Shown here one piece after another: positions 47,085 to 59,500 of a stretch of 64,000 nt of DNA (the first letter of the stretch is position 1; every line of letters starts with the position of its first letter). A program made the translations under genes and the position numbers. The stretch comes from Colius striatus. Lineage: Eukaryota > Chordata > Aves > Coliiformes > Coliidae. The notes under the pieces are model-generated. The model had not been told where the DNA came from. It worked only from the letters and a program-made list of their open reading frames with translations, and searched no databases. Where the stretch lies: NCBI RefSeq assembly GCF_028858725.1, contig NC_084760.1, positions 6,708,867 through 6,772,866 on the forward strand. Direction: 5' to 3'.

Positions 47085-50000
47085 GTAAGATGATGCGGAA
47101 AACAAAAAAGTTTGGGCTTATTTATTGCTTTTACACGCGAAGTCAGTGTGGCGGCTTCGCGGAGGACCTGCCTAACCCTGCAAGCTGCTTGTCAGTCCTC
47201 TCTCCAGTAACCCCCTTAAAAAAAAAAAGGACATTTTTCTTTTTGCAGTTGAAGTGGGAGGGAGGTAAGAGCAAGGTATGAACTGGGGGTGTGCGTGTGT
47301 ATGGGTGAGAGACCGGGACGACTGCCTTTGCTCTCAGGAATGAGGTTTGTGAGGCATTTGCACGTGATGAAAAGGCATGGGGCTGGGGAGACAGCCCCCG
47401 GCCCGAGTGTCCGTGCAGGGGAACCTCACTCTCCTGTGGCTGTCCTAGTCCTCCCGACGAGGTGCGGAGAAGACGGGTTCCCTCACTGTTCTCCGAGCGG
47501 GGGCCGCAGGGGCTGGAGGCTCGGGACGTTTCGAGGGAGGAACGACGCGGGGCTGAGGCTGCGGGGCACTACCCACCAGGGGCCTGCAGCGCTCCGGCCC
47601 CGCGGGGCTGTGCACGGACTGTGGGAAGGAGCATCGGGGTGCAGTTTTGCACCTCCCGGCCACGAAGGCTGGGCATGTATTTAGAGGGTACATGCAGCCT
47701 GTCGTCGTGTGCCTGCAACGTGTGTTCTCCCCGGCATCGCTGGAGAGGGAGACGTTTAGGAATGGATGTTTTACACCATCTGCGTATCGCAATGGGGCTT
47801 CCCGATTCCCATCAATCTAACACCGGTATCTGTGTAAGGCGAACCCCGGACATTTGCTTCCCCCGCGTATAGAGAGAGAAAACAGGCAGTTTTCAATCAG
47901 AAACTGATGGAGGTGTGTAAAATCAATTCACAAAGTCCATCTGGGAATGTGTGGATTTTTTTTTTCTCACGCTAAGAAAATCCGAAACGATATAAAGGAG
48001 AGCCCTGCTCCCGTTTGACAGGCAAAGGCGAAGGTCCGTCTCCATCTTCGGGGGGTGGGGTGGCGGGGGGGCGACGGGGAATTGAGGAGTCAGGGACTTT
48101 TTCGATGTCTCTGCATATATATATATGCATTTGGGGGTTTTCCCCCTTCAGTTGGATACGTCAATATTTTTTGTCAAAGCGTTGGCATGCAGTAAAATAC
48201 CATTTCGAGCTTGTAACTGGAGCTTTAAAAAAACCCAAAATCCTTCAATTAAAATGTCCTCTGCCCCTGAGAAAAGGCGGCTATGGCGAGGTTGGGGAGG
48301 GAAAGGAGCGAGAGAGCCTTTCCTTAGCAGCATCTCGAAAGTTTACTTGGAGAGGCTATAAAGAACGGAGACCCCCCTACACGAAGAGTAGTAAAGTGTG
48401 GCCGTGGGGTAGGGGGCGGAGAAGGGCCAGGGAAACAGGCATGGAGGGTGAGGGCTGTCTGCCCCGCTCTTGCCCTGTGAATTGCTCCGTGACTGGGGCT
48501 GCGCTGGTGCCTCTCGGCGGTATTCTGCCTCGTGTTTGTGTATGGAATACGTGTATGGATGCTCGTCTGTGGAATAAGTGTATCTGTGGGTACGCATCTA
48601 CATATAGAAGCGTGTGTGTATGATGTGCGTATGTTTTGGGAAAATCAGCCTAGCTAAAGGAGGGTCAGGAGGGGGCGAGCGGCAGACGGGGATTGATAGC
48701 GGTTACCTGCTGCAAACGCAGTTCACTCCCGCGGAAGAAAAAAACGAGGGAGGGGGGGAAAGTAACTTTGCAGCTTGTCCCCCTTCCTCGCCGAAGGGCC
48801 AGTGTCAGTAGCAGCCCCGTGTGGTTTCCCACCACTCCCCACTGGGTACGGAGGAGGGATTGAACGGGGGAGTAGAAGGGGGAGATGAGAGGCGGAAAAG
48901 TTTTCCTAGTTGCCTTTTTGTAGCTAAATAAATGCGGCGGTGAGATGCTGGAGAGGAGCGGGGCAGGGCCCGCCTGGCTCTCCAAGCGAGAGGGTGACCG
49001 CGTTACCTGCACAGCTCTCTGCCACCGCCGCGGCCGGGAGCCCCTCGGGGACAGCGCGGATCCGGGGGTCCTGCGACTACTCTCCCCTTGGGAACGGCGT
49101 GAGGGTCCTCTTTTTCCTCCCCATGACTACCAGAGCTGTGTACTCTCCCTTCTGTGGCTGCCGTCGCGGGCGCTCCTTCCCCAAACTGTGGTCTGCCAGC
49201 ACGGGGAGATGTAGCGGGGGCGATCGCGGTGCTCCTGAGCTGCCCGGCCGCCAAGCTCCGCTCCTCAGCGCGGCAGTGCGTGCGCGGCTGCCCGCGGAGG
49301 CGAGAGGCCGCTGCTCCTCGCCTGCGCGGAGCCCCTTCCCCGTGCCCCCGCGCTCCGTCCTCCGGTTTCACGCCTCCTTTCGCTCTCCGCCGCGCCGCGG
49401 AGGGGGGGTCCCGAGCCGCCTCTTCCCCCCGCGCCCCCGCGGAAAGACCGCACCCGCCGTTCTGTCGTGTTCCCCGCGCAGGAGGCGGCGGACGGGGGCG
49501 CGGAGCACGGCGCCGTCCTTCCGCCTCGCTTGGCAGGGCTGCACAGCCGGGCTGGGAGCAGCGCACCAGCTGCCGGCCTGCAGAGCTCTCCGCCAGGAAC
49601 TTTAAGTGCACCGTGCACGGAAACGACACGGTGGGGTTTTTTTTTGTTTGGAAGAAGTATTTGCAGAGCAGGGGTTTATGTTTGTTTGTTTGTTTACTTG
49701 GTATCTTTTCTTTCTGGTATGTGCCCGCCCGTTGGTACGTGTTGGAAAACTGCTGCCAAATAAAAAAAATGTATTGAATTTCAGCCGTGGGACGTTGTGC
49801 TGGTGCTGAAATGGTTAACACTTTCATGGTAGCTTTTTTTTCTTTTTCCAGGACCATTATAAACGTTCTTGTTTTACAAACCACCGCATACACCACCTGC
49901 TTTTCTATAGAAAGTGTTGCAGAGTAAAGCCCCTTGAATCCAGGCTTAATGAAATCAGCAGATAATCTTTCTAAAGAGAGACTATCAAACTTCTTTAATG

Positions 50001-51431
50001 AGTAGTTCTTTCACTTTATCACTGAAATATAGGCCTGGAAGCTACTGTTTTGTGTTCAGCTAACATTCTGTATATTATGATATGAACCTTTAAATAACTT
50101 TTTTAGTCATCTCATCTTTCTAGTAATTCACTGAAATTTCATATTAACTTCCACTAGGAGAAAGGGCCAAAGCCAGAAAAATAACCATTTCAAAAGACCT
50201 GACAGAAGTTGCGCTAAGTTACAGCCTTAAATCTTGCATTGTAATATCAGCATTTAAATCCTGTGTGCAAAGCCATAAATAGCTTTATAGCTAAAGATGT
50301 ACTGAATAGATTTAATTTGGAATTGTTACTTTTTATGTAATCAAATAGAAGTAAAATGTGCAGCTTTAAAGAACAAATCTTCAAAGGGTACCAGACCTAG
50401 AGACATGATTGATCATTCTCCAGCTATAGTTGTTTGAAAGATGGCATTACAGCAAATTATTTAACTTTTTTGTTTTGGACATAGTAGATTAACCTATATA
50501 TGATTTGAAAGTCTTACAGAAACTCGTAATGATAATAGAAGAAAGAAGCTTATAGATGTAATTGTAATATAAGACATACATAGCAATGTAAGCTTGGAGG
50601 TAATAGAACATCAGTAATATAACCTCCACTATGTACTGTAAAATATGTAAGAGTTGGTTTATTAGGCTGTGATTCACCACTCTCAGAGATGGGGTTACAT
50701 TTAGCTGAAAATAATTGCAGTGCTAGTAGAACTGATGTCTTTTTGTATTGAAGTGTCACTGAGATATAATGACACGAAGATTTTAGCAAGCCATTACCAT
50801 AAAGTGAATTAGTCTGATTTTTGTATATGTAGTATTTGGTGTATGCAAAGTGTCAGGTAATTGCAGAGGCTTCTATTTTCTGTGTTCCCGGTTGTCATGC
50901 ATTTATAGAATACTGCTTTATCACCAGAGGGACATGTATTTTTGTCTTCTAAACTCAAAAAGACCATTGCTTTTGTAATGCAACTCCCAGTAGGGTATAG
51001 ACTAGTCCTCGCTAAATTAGTTTGGAAAAGTCTTAAGTGTGTATTTGTTTGTTTTAAGCTCAGTGTAATAACCAGTATAAGGCAAATGTCCTTCTTGTGA
51101 CAAAGCAAATGAAGAGACCATGCATCTCAGTGACTGACTGGTAACACTTCAGAGCACTAAGAAAAGCACTACTCTTTGATTTAAGCAATGAAATTCTTAG
51201 GATTAATGTGTAACTGCTTAAATGTAGATGGTAGTCACTTAATCTACATACAAGTAAAGGCACAGTTGTGGTTGCAGATATTTTCTTTTTAATAATACAA
51301 AGGCAAAAAAAAAAGGTACAAAATTTATGTTCTTTTATCGTATTGTGTTCTTTTTTACATTCACAACTTTTGGGTTTATATTCTCACTTATTAATTTTAA
51401 TAAATAGTGAATTTTTTTCTTCTCTTTTTAG
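47085..51431 (+). other. EPHA7 intron 1
   Basis: About 4.35 kb, with donor GTAAGA and acceptor TTTTTAG. The first half (to 49,640) is CpG island and the second half is AT-rich. No CR1 or LTR copy is present. Long open frames on both strands at 48,940-49,900 reflect the GC-rich sequence and have no recognisable domain. Microsatellite-like (GTTT)n units lie at 49,679-49,694. The dense CpG peak at 49,000-49,620 could hold an internal promoter or enhancer. Confidence 0.9.
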
Positions 51432-51496
51432 TAATATTGCTGGACTCTAAAGCACAACAGACAGAGTTGGAATGGATTTCCTCTCCTCCCAATGGG
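51432..51496 (+). CDS. EPHA7: EPHA7 coding exon 2 (start of the ephrin-binding domain)
   Basis: A 65-bp exon encoding residues 33-54 (VILLDSKAQQTELEWISSPP then NG), the first strands of the ephrin ligand-binding domain. The small second exon after a long first intron is the standard layout of Eph receptor genes. Exon 1 ends in phase 1 and this exon restores the frame exactly (GAA, then G plus TA). The donor GTAAGT is a strong consensus, and the acceptor follows a T-rich tract, CTTCTCTTTTTAG. The sequence is too short to be found by open-frame length alone, but the match to EPHA7 is unambiguous. Confidence 0.97.
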
Positions 51497-54400
51497 GTAA
51501 GTACTCCAAGCAAAAATTAAGTTCCTTTGAGTAGTTATTTTGCCTAAGCCATTGAAAGACTTTAAACTAACTCTCCCTCATATTTCTCTCAGTAGTCGTA
51601 CCAAGTGTTTATGACTTTCTCATTTTTGGAGTGGAAAGAAGCGTACTTCAGTTTGCAGTGTACAAATATACAAGCTAATTAAAAGGAAGAGTAGCTTTAG
51701 AAACTCACCTAAATGTTCTCGGTAGCTTTATGTTTCTTAGTGTAATCCTTTGTGTTGTACCAGAAAGCTCTGTATAGTTATAACACACGATTTTAAATTG
51801 CTTTTTCCTTCTTCTTTTAGAAGCAGAGGATTTGCTTCTGTGGGGAAACTTTCTAAAAATATGTTTTTCATTTGCTGTATAATGGGTGATCATAAATTTG
51901 TTTATGGTGTTTTCTTTGTAAGTGAGTAGCACAGATTGAAGTGCTCTAAAATAAAAACATTTATACTGCAGATGTGTTTGAAATGACATTCCAAACTTGA
52001 AACATTCCCAAGTCTTGAGAAGCTTGGTATCTGGAACTAGGCATGAGTTATGTGGTTAAGGCCACCTCAAGCTTGCTTACAAATTAATCTCATGGTACTC
52101 GATGAAATGTACCATTGTAAAGCACATCATTATTAAAAAAAGGCAGATGTTTAGAAACATCGATGTTATTGTCTTATTCTCAGATATAAAGTTGAGAAAT
52201 ACTGCTTTCAGTCTGAGTTAAAAGTGGTATAAACCCCATTCTTCCTCAAGCCTTGAGGAAGAACATTTTCAGAACGATATAATGGATATATTGCCCTACC
52301 TTATCTCAGCCCTACCTTAACTTAGCCTGACAAATCATAAGTTATATGGACAGTTCATACTCACGGAAACAGTCTTGCTGAATCCATTGCGACTCTTTGC
52401 ATGAACAAGGACTTTGGGGATCAGGCCTTTAATCTTCAGCGCATTAAGAAATCTGGAGCCAGAGGAGCATGAAGTGTGAGTGGGGATATAAGAGTGTAAC
52501 AAATCCTTTAAACAAGAAGAATGAAAATCTGAAAAGTGTCTTTCTTTAAAAGCAAGATCGTAAAATCAATACAAGCATAAACTGGAAACGAATCTAAGGA
52601 CTTCAGAAAGAATGTAATGTGAGCTAGCCGCGTATGATGGTTAATAACCTCGGCATTAGCGCTTTGCACTGATTGAAGCCTTTACCAGAGGTGTTTGAAA
52701 GATTAGCTTGGTGGCAATTATATTAGGCTAACCTGTAGGTAATGAAAGACGTGTCAACACATTACACACGTTAGCATACTGAAAGATGTCAGTAAAGTCA
52801 AATTCAACAAACAGTAGAAGGCAACTTTCAGAGGTAGAGGCCAATTTCAATCGGGAATTAAAAGGGAATCAAAAAGTAATGGCTGGATTTGTGGGCATGA
52901 AAGTGTTCAGAAATAGTTGCCTGTAAAATAACATAAAATATAATTATAATAATGTAGTTCTGAAAACAACTGTTTTTCTAGTTTTAATTACTGAATTTTC
53001 TACTTTGGAATAAAGACATTGTGGGAATAAACACAGAAAGTCTTCTTGAGAGAAACTACGGAATCATCACAGTATGGAATATATCAGCCAGACCCTCGTT
53101 AAATGCTTCATTCAATTGCAAATGTTACGTCTAATGATGATCTCAAATATTGTTATGTCAACTGAGAAGTTGAAATGCCATTTATTGAAACCCATAGAAC
53201 AAGAAAAATTCAAATGGAGTTGCATGTCTATCACCATATGTTGCAGCAGGACAAAGAAAAGTCGAATTTTCTTGTTGTAAAAGCTGTCCTGAAATTAATC
53301 ACTTTAAAAAGACTTAAATGACATATGATGTCAGATGATATAAGTGAAAATATATTCTGAAATACCAATGTATGATTTCTTTTTTACCCCCTCCAGAGGA
53401 GCTGGTACACCTTGATGGACTAATTGAAATAATAGCTCTGTGATTACAGAACGGAATCATAAGTCATACTTGCTTAGCTTTTTAGGAGAATCTGTGGCTT
53501 TGGGAAAACATGAAAAGATAAGACTGTTTAATACTAGGGATAACGCAAAGTAGGACTTCTCAGAATTTAGGTTTTTGTATTATTCTCTTTGACTGTAGCA
53601 TAAAAATCTCTCTGGTACTAGCTAGCCTCATGTAGAGGGCTTTTGACTCCAAAATAACTAATTTCTGTTGTATAATGAAAAATGGTGTGTACTTTGGTTT
53701 ATGGTTTTTTTGTTTTCTTTCTAGTTTATTGTTTTTTTTCATGGCGGGGGGGACACACAGGGATTTATTTTGATGGAGCAGTCCACATCAAAACCCAAGG
53801 AGTCAGATTCTGTGGTGCGGCATCTCAGAGTTGATTTCACTTCAAAGATACAATATGTTGTCGCAAAATCTGGCTTGGTGTTTTGAGGTAGGACTGCTTA
53901 CACAAGATAAAAAAGTATCCAAAACCAATGCTATCTGATGTGAAAGGGAGAATATAAAAATCAGGAAAATTTCAAGCTTGATGCCTTTTTTTGTCATCTT
54001 TGTGGTTTGAGTGTTTTTTGGGTTTTTTAAACACACGTCTTTTGTTTGTTTATTTGGTTTGGATTGTTTTGTTTGTTTTTTTGGCAGAGCCAAAAGCCTC
54101 AATCCAGGGCGTCTTTTTTAATTTTCCTTGTTTTAACTAGTTCTTATAGAAGGGAGGAAAATTTTTACTCATTCAGAGCTAATAAACCGATTATGCTGAT
54201 AGACTTTCTTCAGATCTGAGATGAATGCAGTTCCATATGTAGTCAATTCAGTCAGCTCCATGAGCATTTAATAATTTTTTTCAATCATTTAATACCATAT
54301 GCATATATAACACTATACACACCACATCTATAGCAACTATAGGTCTTTGAAATGAGCTTTGATATTTACAACTTCTGTGCATTTCAGCATGTGCAACTAT

Positions 54401-55830
54401 GATATATTTTGTGGTGGTAACTTCCAGCATCAATTCAAGCCACATCTGCTTCTTCTTGGAGCAGTACACCAACATTAGAATGATCTCATTTGCTGTCAGA
54501 GAGGCTTGTGAAGTGCTGTATACTGCATGACTTCTAGTTTGGGAAACCCATGCCTTCCATGCTTGGTTACCAGTGTAAGGAATGTCAGTGGGTGCTCCGT
54601 CCTGCAGAGGTGCCGAGTATGCTAGTCCTGCGAAGCACTTAAGCACATGCTCACCATTAAGCTCATAAGTACTGTCATTGATCTTAAGCATGAGCTTAAG
54701 TGCATTATTGACACAGGGCCAGAGGGCTAAGTGCCATACAGAGAAATCATAGGTTGCCTATATCATTGGGTGAGGATAACTCGACCCCCTCTGCCTAATT
54801 TATTACAGCTACAGTTTCAGCAGGGAATTCGATGTTACAAGGAATGTGAAAAAAGGTGAGAAACAGATACTATTTTGGTTACACATGGGCAGATCAGACT
54901 GGGTGCAAATTCCCTTGACACCAAAAGCTTTTAAAGACCATAGGGCTGTTACAGATTTACTAGTCTGCAACACAGTTGGTATCCTAAAGAAGCAGCAAGA
55001 ACAGAAAACAGGCTTTGAACCAGTGAACTTTCAGTCTTGTGGGTTGTTGTTAATTATGCATATAATCTCATGGTTTATTTGAACTTCTAGCTAAATGAAG
55101 TTTTAACATGAATGCAGTCACTGAAGAAAATGTGAAATGGGGAGCTCCCGCTTACCTTCTTTGGTTTGTAACTAGAACAGAGGATGGACTGAAAAAAAAA
55201 CAGGACACCCAAAATGTTTCCTTGCTTACAGATTTTTAATTCTGTCTGTTTTCTCTTGTCCCTCTCTTTCTATGCCATTTTTATCATGTAGGAGTGAAAA
55301 ATCACCTAACTCACGAGTTTCAAGACCTGGTCTCATGTTTTCTGTGTAACTCAAAGTTCTGTTGGAAGTTTTATGTACACAAGCTTTATGTACTGTAATG
55401 CCAGGCAATTTCAGTTTCTGAGACTTCACTGATTTTAGGTTTCTTTGTTAGTAAAGCTGCCTCCCTCCTTTTGGTCTTTGCTTACCAAAAACTGTCACGA
55501 CTTTAATGAATTGTGGGAGAGCTCAGTGTGTAATCAGAACTTGGTATGCTGAACAGCTTTCTCTGAAGCTTCCCCTTTACAATCATGCCCGTGATATAAC
55601 AATGATTTTTAGAAGTGGGAAGGACATGGAAGGAGAGAGCCTGCATCTGTATTAATATGTATTTTCTTCATTTGAGTGCTTGAGAGTATTTTAACAATAA
55701 CCTACTTTTTATGAAGACACACTGTTAAAAAGGAGGGAGACTGGAGTTGTTTGAAGCCTTTTAAAATATACAGTAGTTACATCTGGTGGTGTACTTGTTT
55801 TGTATTACTAACTCTTTGTTATTGTTTTAG
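51497..55830 (+). other. EPHA7 intron 2
   Basis: About 4.33 kb, with donor GTAAGT and acceptor ATTGTTTTAG. It holds a CpG-retaining patch at 52,600-52,900 that may be a regulatory element, T/G-rich low-complexity sequence near 54,010-54,090, and an ancient palindromic repeat at about 54,600-54,725. The open frame of 136 codons on the minus strand (54,281-54,691) overlaps that repeat and has no recognisable domain. No CR1 or LTR copy is visible. Confidence 0.9.
54600..54725. repeat. Ancient palindromic MITE-like repeat in intron 2
   Basis: Inverted arms GCACTTAAGCACATGCT (54,635-54,651) and AGCATGAGCTTAAGTGC (54,687-54,703) are complementary at 16 of 17 positions. They are separated by about 35 bp containing a decayed centre (GTCATTGATC). 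It begins near CCTGCAGAGGTGCCGAG and ends near ACACAGGGCC. This layout recalls old non-autonomous DNA-transposon-like palindromes shared among reptiles and birds; the family name is not certain. It is clearly older than the CR1 copies upstream. Confidence 0.6.
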
Positions 55831-56500
55831 TGGGAAGAAATTAGTGGACTGGATGAAAACTACACTCCTATACGAACATACCAGGTATGCCAGGTGATGG
55901 AATCAAACCAAAACAACTGGCTTCGGACTAACTGGATTGCAAAAAGCAATGCACAAAGGATTTTTGTAGAACTGAAATTCACTCTGAGGGATTGTAACAG
56001 TCTTCCTGGAGTTCTGGGGACTTGTAAAGAAACTTTTAACTTGTATTATTATGAAACAGACTACGACATTGGCAGGAATATCCGAGAAAACCAATATGTA
56101 AAAATAGACACTATTGCAGCAGATGAAAGTTTTACCCAGGGTGACCTTGGGGAGAGAAAAATGAAACTTAACACAGAGGTGAGAGAAATTGGACCTTTGT
56201 CCAAAAAAGGATTCTATCTTGCATTTCAGGATGTAGGGGCCTGCATTGCTTTGGTCTCTGTCAAAGTCTACTACAAGAAGTGCTGGTCCATCATTGAGAA
56301 CTTAGCTGTTTTTCCTGACACAGTGACTGGCTCAGAGTTTTCCTCTTTAGTTGAAGTACGAGGAACTTGTGTCAGCAGTGCGGAGGAGGAGGCGGAGAAC
56401 TCGCCGAAGATGCACTGTAGCGCGGAGGGAGAATGGTTAGTGCCTATTGGAAAATGTATCTGCAAAGCAGGATACCAGCAAAAAGGAGACACATGTGAAC
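55831..56500 (+). CDS. EPHA7: EPHA7 coding exon 3 (ephrin-binding domain, start of the Cys-rich region)
   Basis: A 670-bp exon encoding residues 55-277 and ending one base into the next codon. It starts [20 protein letters not shown]. It contains nearly all of the ephrin ligand-binding jelly-roll domain (about residues 32-210), with cysteines at 74, 109, 119, 192 and 205. Hallmark stretches are NNWLRTNWI (82-90), [20 protein letters not shown] (112-131) and [13 protein letters not shown] (152-164). The following part begins the cysteine-rich linker (Cys 234, 250, 263, 265 and 276). The frame is open throughout, with no lesion. Two residues differ from the EPHA7 sequences I remember: Ile at 134 where Thr is usual, and Val at 214 where Ile is usual. 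The donor is GTAAGT. Downstream exons lie outside the window, so the gene is partial here but not broken. Confidence 0.98.
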
Positions 56501-59500
56501 GTAAGTAAACATGCAACTTGCTGTAACATGTTCGTTATAGGTTGTGTTCTACTTTTTTTCCCTTTTTTTCTTCTCTCTCAAGACAATTACATCACCAGTC
56601 TGCTTTTAGTTTTCGGATCCTCAATTTGTAAACTTCTCACTGACTAAACTAAAGCAGTCAGCCCTTCTGGATATGGAAATCAGTGGCTACATACTGTGTT
56701 TTTAAAAGTTAAACAAGAAAAGTTAACTTCAACAATGAAGATTCAGGACTAATGTTTTAAACCGGTAAAGTGATGTGCCTTGTATCTCTCATAATGCTGA
56801 GCAAGTTGTATCTATCACAAAACACTGTGTCAATAAACTCAGATATGAGTAGTTGATCTGTTCTTTCACATGATCTGTAACAATTCTAAGAAAACTAAAT
56901 TGGAGGAAGTAAATTTTGAATGAGGTACTGTTGGCGAGAGGAGAAATACACACACAATAGAAATTGAGTTAGTGGTTTGTGTCAAGTGTATAGAAATTCT
57001 CACAGGAGATAGGTCTTTCAAGCAGTGTGAATTTCACAGAATAGGTATGTTTTCCTTTCTACAGCCTCTTCTTGCATAAAATTGACTCTAAAATTCTAGT
57101 TTGCCATGGGATCATGGTGATTAGTTTCAAATACTATCAAATAGAGACTATGGAGTTGTATTTTTTAATTCAGGCTGATTTAATGATTCATTTATCTATA
57201 TTAGAATGATTCTTACCCTTAGCATTACTGTCGCTGGTGCTACATGCATATTTCTGCTTAGCACAAGAAAGGATATTTCATTATCTGTGCTTACAGTACA
57301 ATCAAGAGAAGAGGCAGTTTGTTTGGAGACAGCCATTTTCATGTACATTGAACACAAGACCTATCATTTTTATCGTAAGGTAACACAAGGAGTTACATAT
57401 CACCATATTTTTTTCTTGTAAGATAGGCAGATGTTTGTTGCTGTGAAGTGTTGTAAGTTAAAAACTGGAAAAAACCCTCCACAAATCTGTGAAGAGGAAA
57501 AATCATAACCAAACCTGGCAACAGTCACTGAGTCTTAGATGTCCATGTGAGGACTTCAAAATCTGTAGAGGATTAGGGACACCTTAAATTGAAGTAACCG
57601 AGTCTCCTTATTAGTAACTTGTCCTCAGGAAAAAACATGATTGTGTACTTGACAAGTTTTTATGAGGAAATTTGGTACAAGGTGAAGTGGATGGAGTTGA
57701 TCCAAGGCCTTTGTAGACTTGCAGAAATCTTTCATTGTTCTGTTGGGAAGGGATGAGTGCTTATACGCTGTGGAGGGTGATCTTGTTAGGAGTAATTGTA
57801 ATGTGAAAAACTACCCCCACAAAACCATTCAGTAGACTGTATTAAAGCTGTTAAAAATATTAAGCTTGTGTCCCATATAAGCCTGTTTTGAGATTTTTTT
57901 TAATGTTTTTTTGGAGTGAATTACTTTTTTGTTTTCTTAGTTAACTTGCTTTTGATTACAGACTTGGTCATGGTTGATGTAATTAATATACTAAGTTATT
58001 TGGCTTTCAATAAAGGAAAGTATGCAAAAAAAAAAAAGCAGTATATATATGTTAGGAAGGAGGTGGGGGGCAGGACCCTAGTGAATGGTAGAGGGAGTGT
58101 GGGGTGGATAGAAAAGGAATTGGTGTTTGATAACTGGAATTCAAGTAACCTGTTCATTAAAAAGGCTTCTTAATGTCTAACCACGCTTATGTTGAGAAAA
58201 GAATTAAATGATAACTTGTACTTGAGCATGGTAACGTGCTCATTTGCAAGAACACTTCCCATTTTTGGCTTACTTCCCAAGCAGTCACTAAGAGAATACG
58301 CTACTCTGGAAGCACTCCAGAGGATCATTTTGTGGTATTTTTCCTCTTTTCTTTCAGTGATCCTGTTAAGAGTTTCAAAACAAACTGTGGCTCCATATTG
58401 AGACAAGTTAATGTATTTGAGAGAGAAAAGGTGGGAGGCAGGCACTTGCCGAATGTGCAGCCCTTGGCAGCTCTGACTGTGAACGATCTGGGTGACTGAG
58501 ACGCACAATAGTAATTGCCGCCTGTGATACTTGTTAGCCCTGTCTGTGCTAGAGGATGCTATTAAGTATGATCAGCTACATAGTGACCGATAATACAGCT
58601 AGTACATTGATACTGTGTCTGTTTTTTGTGACAGATATTGAGGGAAACTTATCTGAACATTGACACTAATGCAACTGGCTATCTGTTACTGTCAAGCTGT
58701 GTAACAGATCAAGCAGAAGCGAGTTGGTGTGTGCTTCCTTAACCCAGGGCTTTTATAGCCTTGTCTGAGGGCTCACTTCTGCAAATACTTTGTACCTGGC
58801 ATGCTGTGTGACTTCTTTGGGACTACTCATGGCAGAAAGCATTGTGCTCTGTCAGGATGGGCAGAAGTCTGTGATTCCTCTCTCACGCTTGCTAAAGCTT
58901 AGCTGAATTAACTTAACACAATAGGAAAGTCTTTTAAAGATACAGAATAATACCTTATCTGACTGCGTTGTAGCAAAGGTAGGAGTAGATGGCCACATTG
59001 TAGTTCCAAATAACTCTTCAGCCTGTAACTCAATGGGGATTTTCATTTGTGTTACGCTAGCTTGATTGGCTAGCTGTGATTCAATGCGTTTCTTTTGCAT
59101 ACAGCTTCTCTCCTGTGTGTGAAATTTATTGAGTTCAGATACTAAAACAAATGAGTTTTGATTTATACACAGCTCTGCACTGGATCTGTTGCCATAAGAT
59201 TTCTTTTTCTTTGTTCATGAATGTAGAGAACTGGTAATGCTAGGAAGAGTAAGGAAGAAAACAATCATGAGTGGTGGAGCACAGAATCTGGGAAATAAGC
59301 TCCCATGTGTTCCTTCTTCAGTGCTCAACCTTTTAGGCCAAATTCCTCTTATTTTTTTTTTTTTAGATGTACACTGATTACTTCTCAGTATAGATATACC
59401 AAGGAGTCCGTGCCATCTCAGTAATCTATAGTGATAACACACATACATAAGAGCCAAATTCTAGAGATCTCACAATTGTCATTTAAAGCAAAATTTTTAA

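Larger units (their letters stand above)
45400..49640. promoter_or_regulatory. CpG island spanning the EPHA7 promoter, exon 1 and proximal intron 1
   Basis: CpG dinucleotides become frequent from about 45,400 and fall off sharply after about 49,640, with dense peaks at 45,520-45,720, 46,200-46,880 and 49,000-49,620. The flanks are AT-rich and CpG-poor. A broad island of about 4 kb that covers the first exon is typical of developmental regulators, which are often Polycomb targets. That regulatory reading is knowledge of the class, not something seen here. The island contains an 18-bp perfect palindrome, TGCATATATATATATGCA, at 48,112-48,129. Edges are estimated by eye. Confidence 0.85.

Noticed and set aside
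49003..49896. Minus-strand open frame of 297 codons, the longest in the window
   Set aside because: It lies in the GC-rich CpG island, where stops are rare. It is Arg/Gly/Ala/Pro-rich without a domain, and similarly long frames exist in other frames on both strands of the same stretch.
54281..54691. Minus-strand open frame of 136 codons in intron 2
   Set aside because: Part of it is the ancient palindromic repeat at 54.6 kb and the rest has no recognisable domain.
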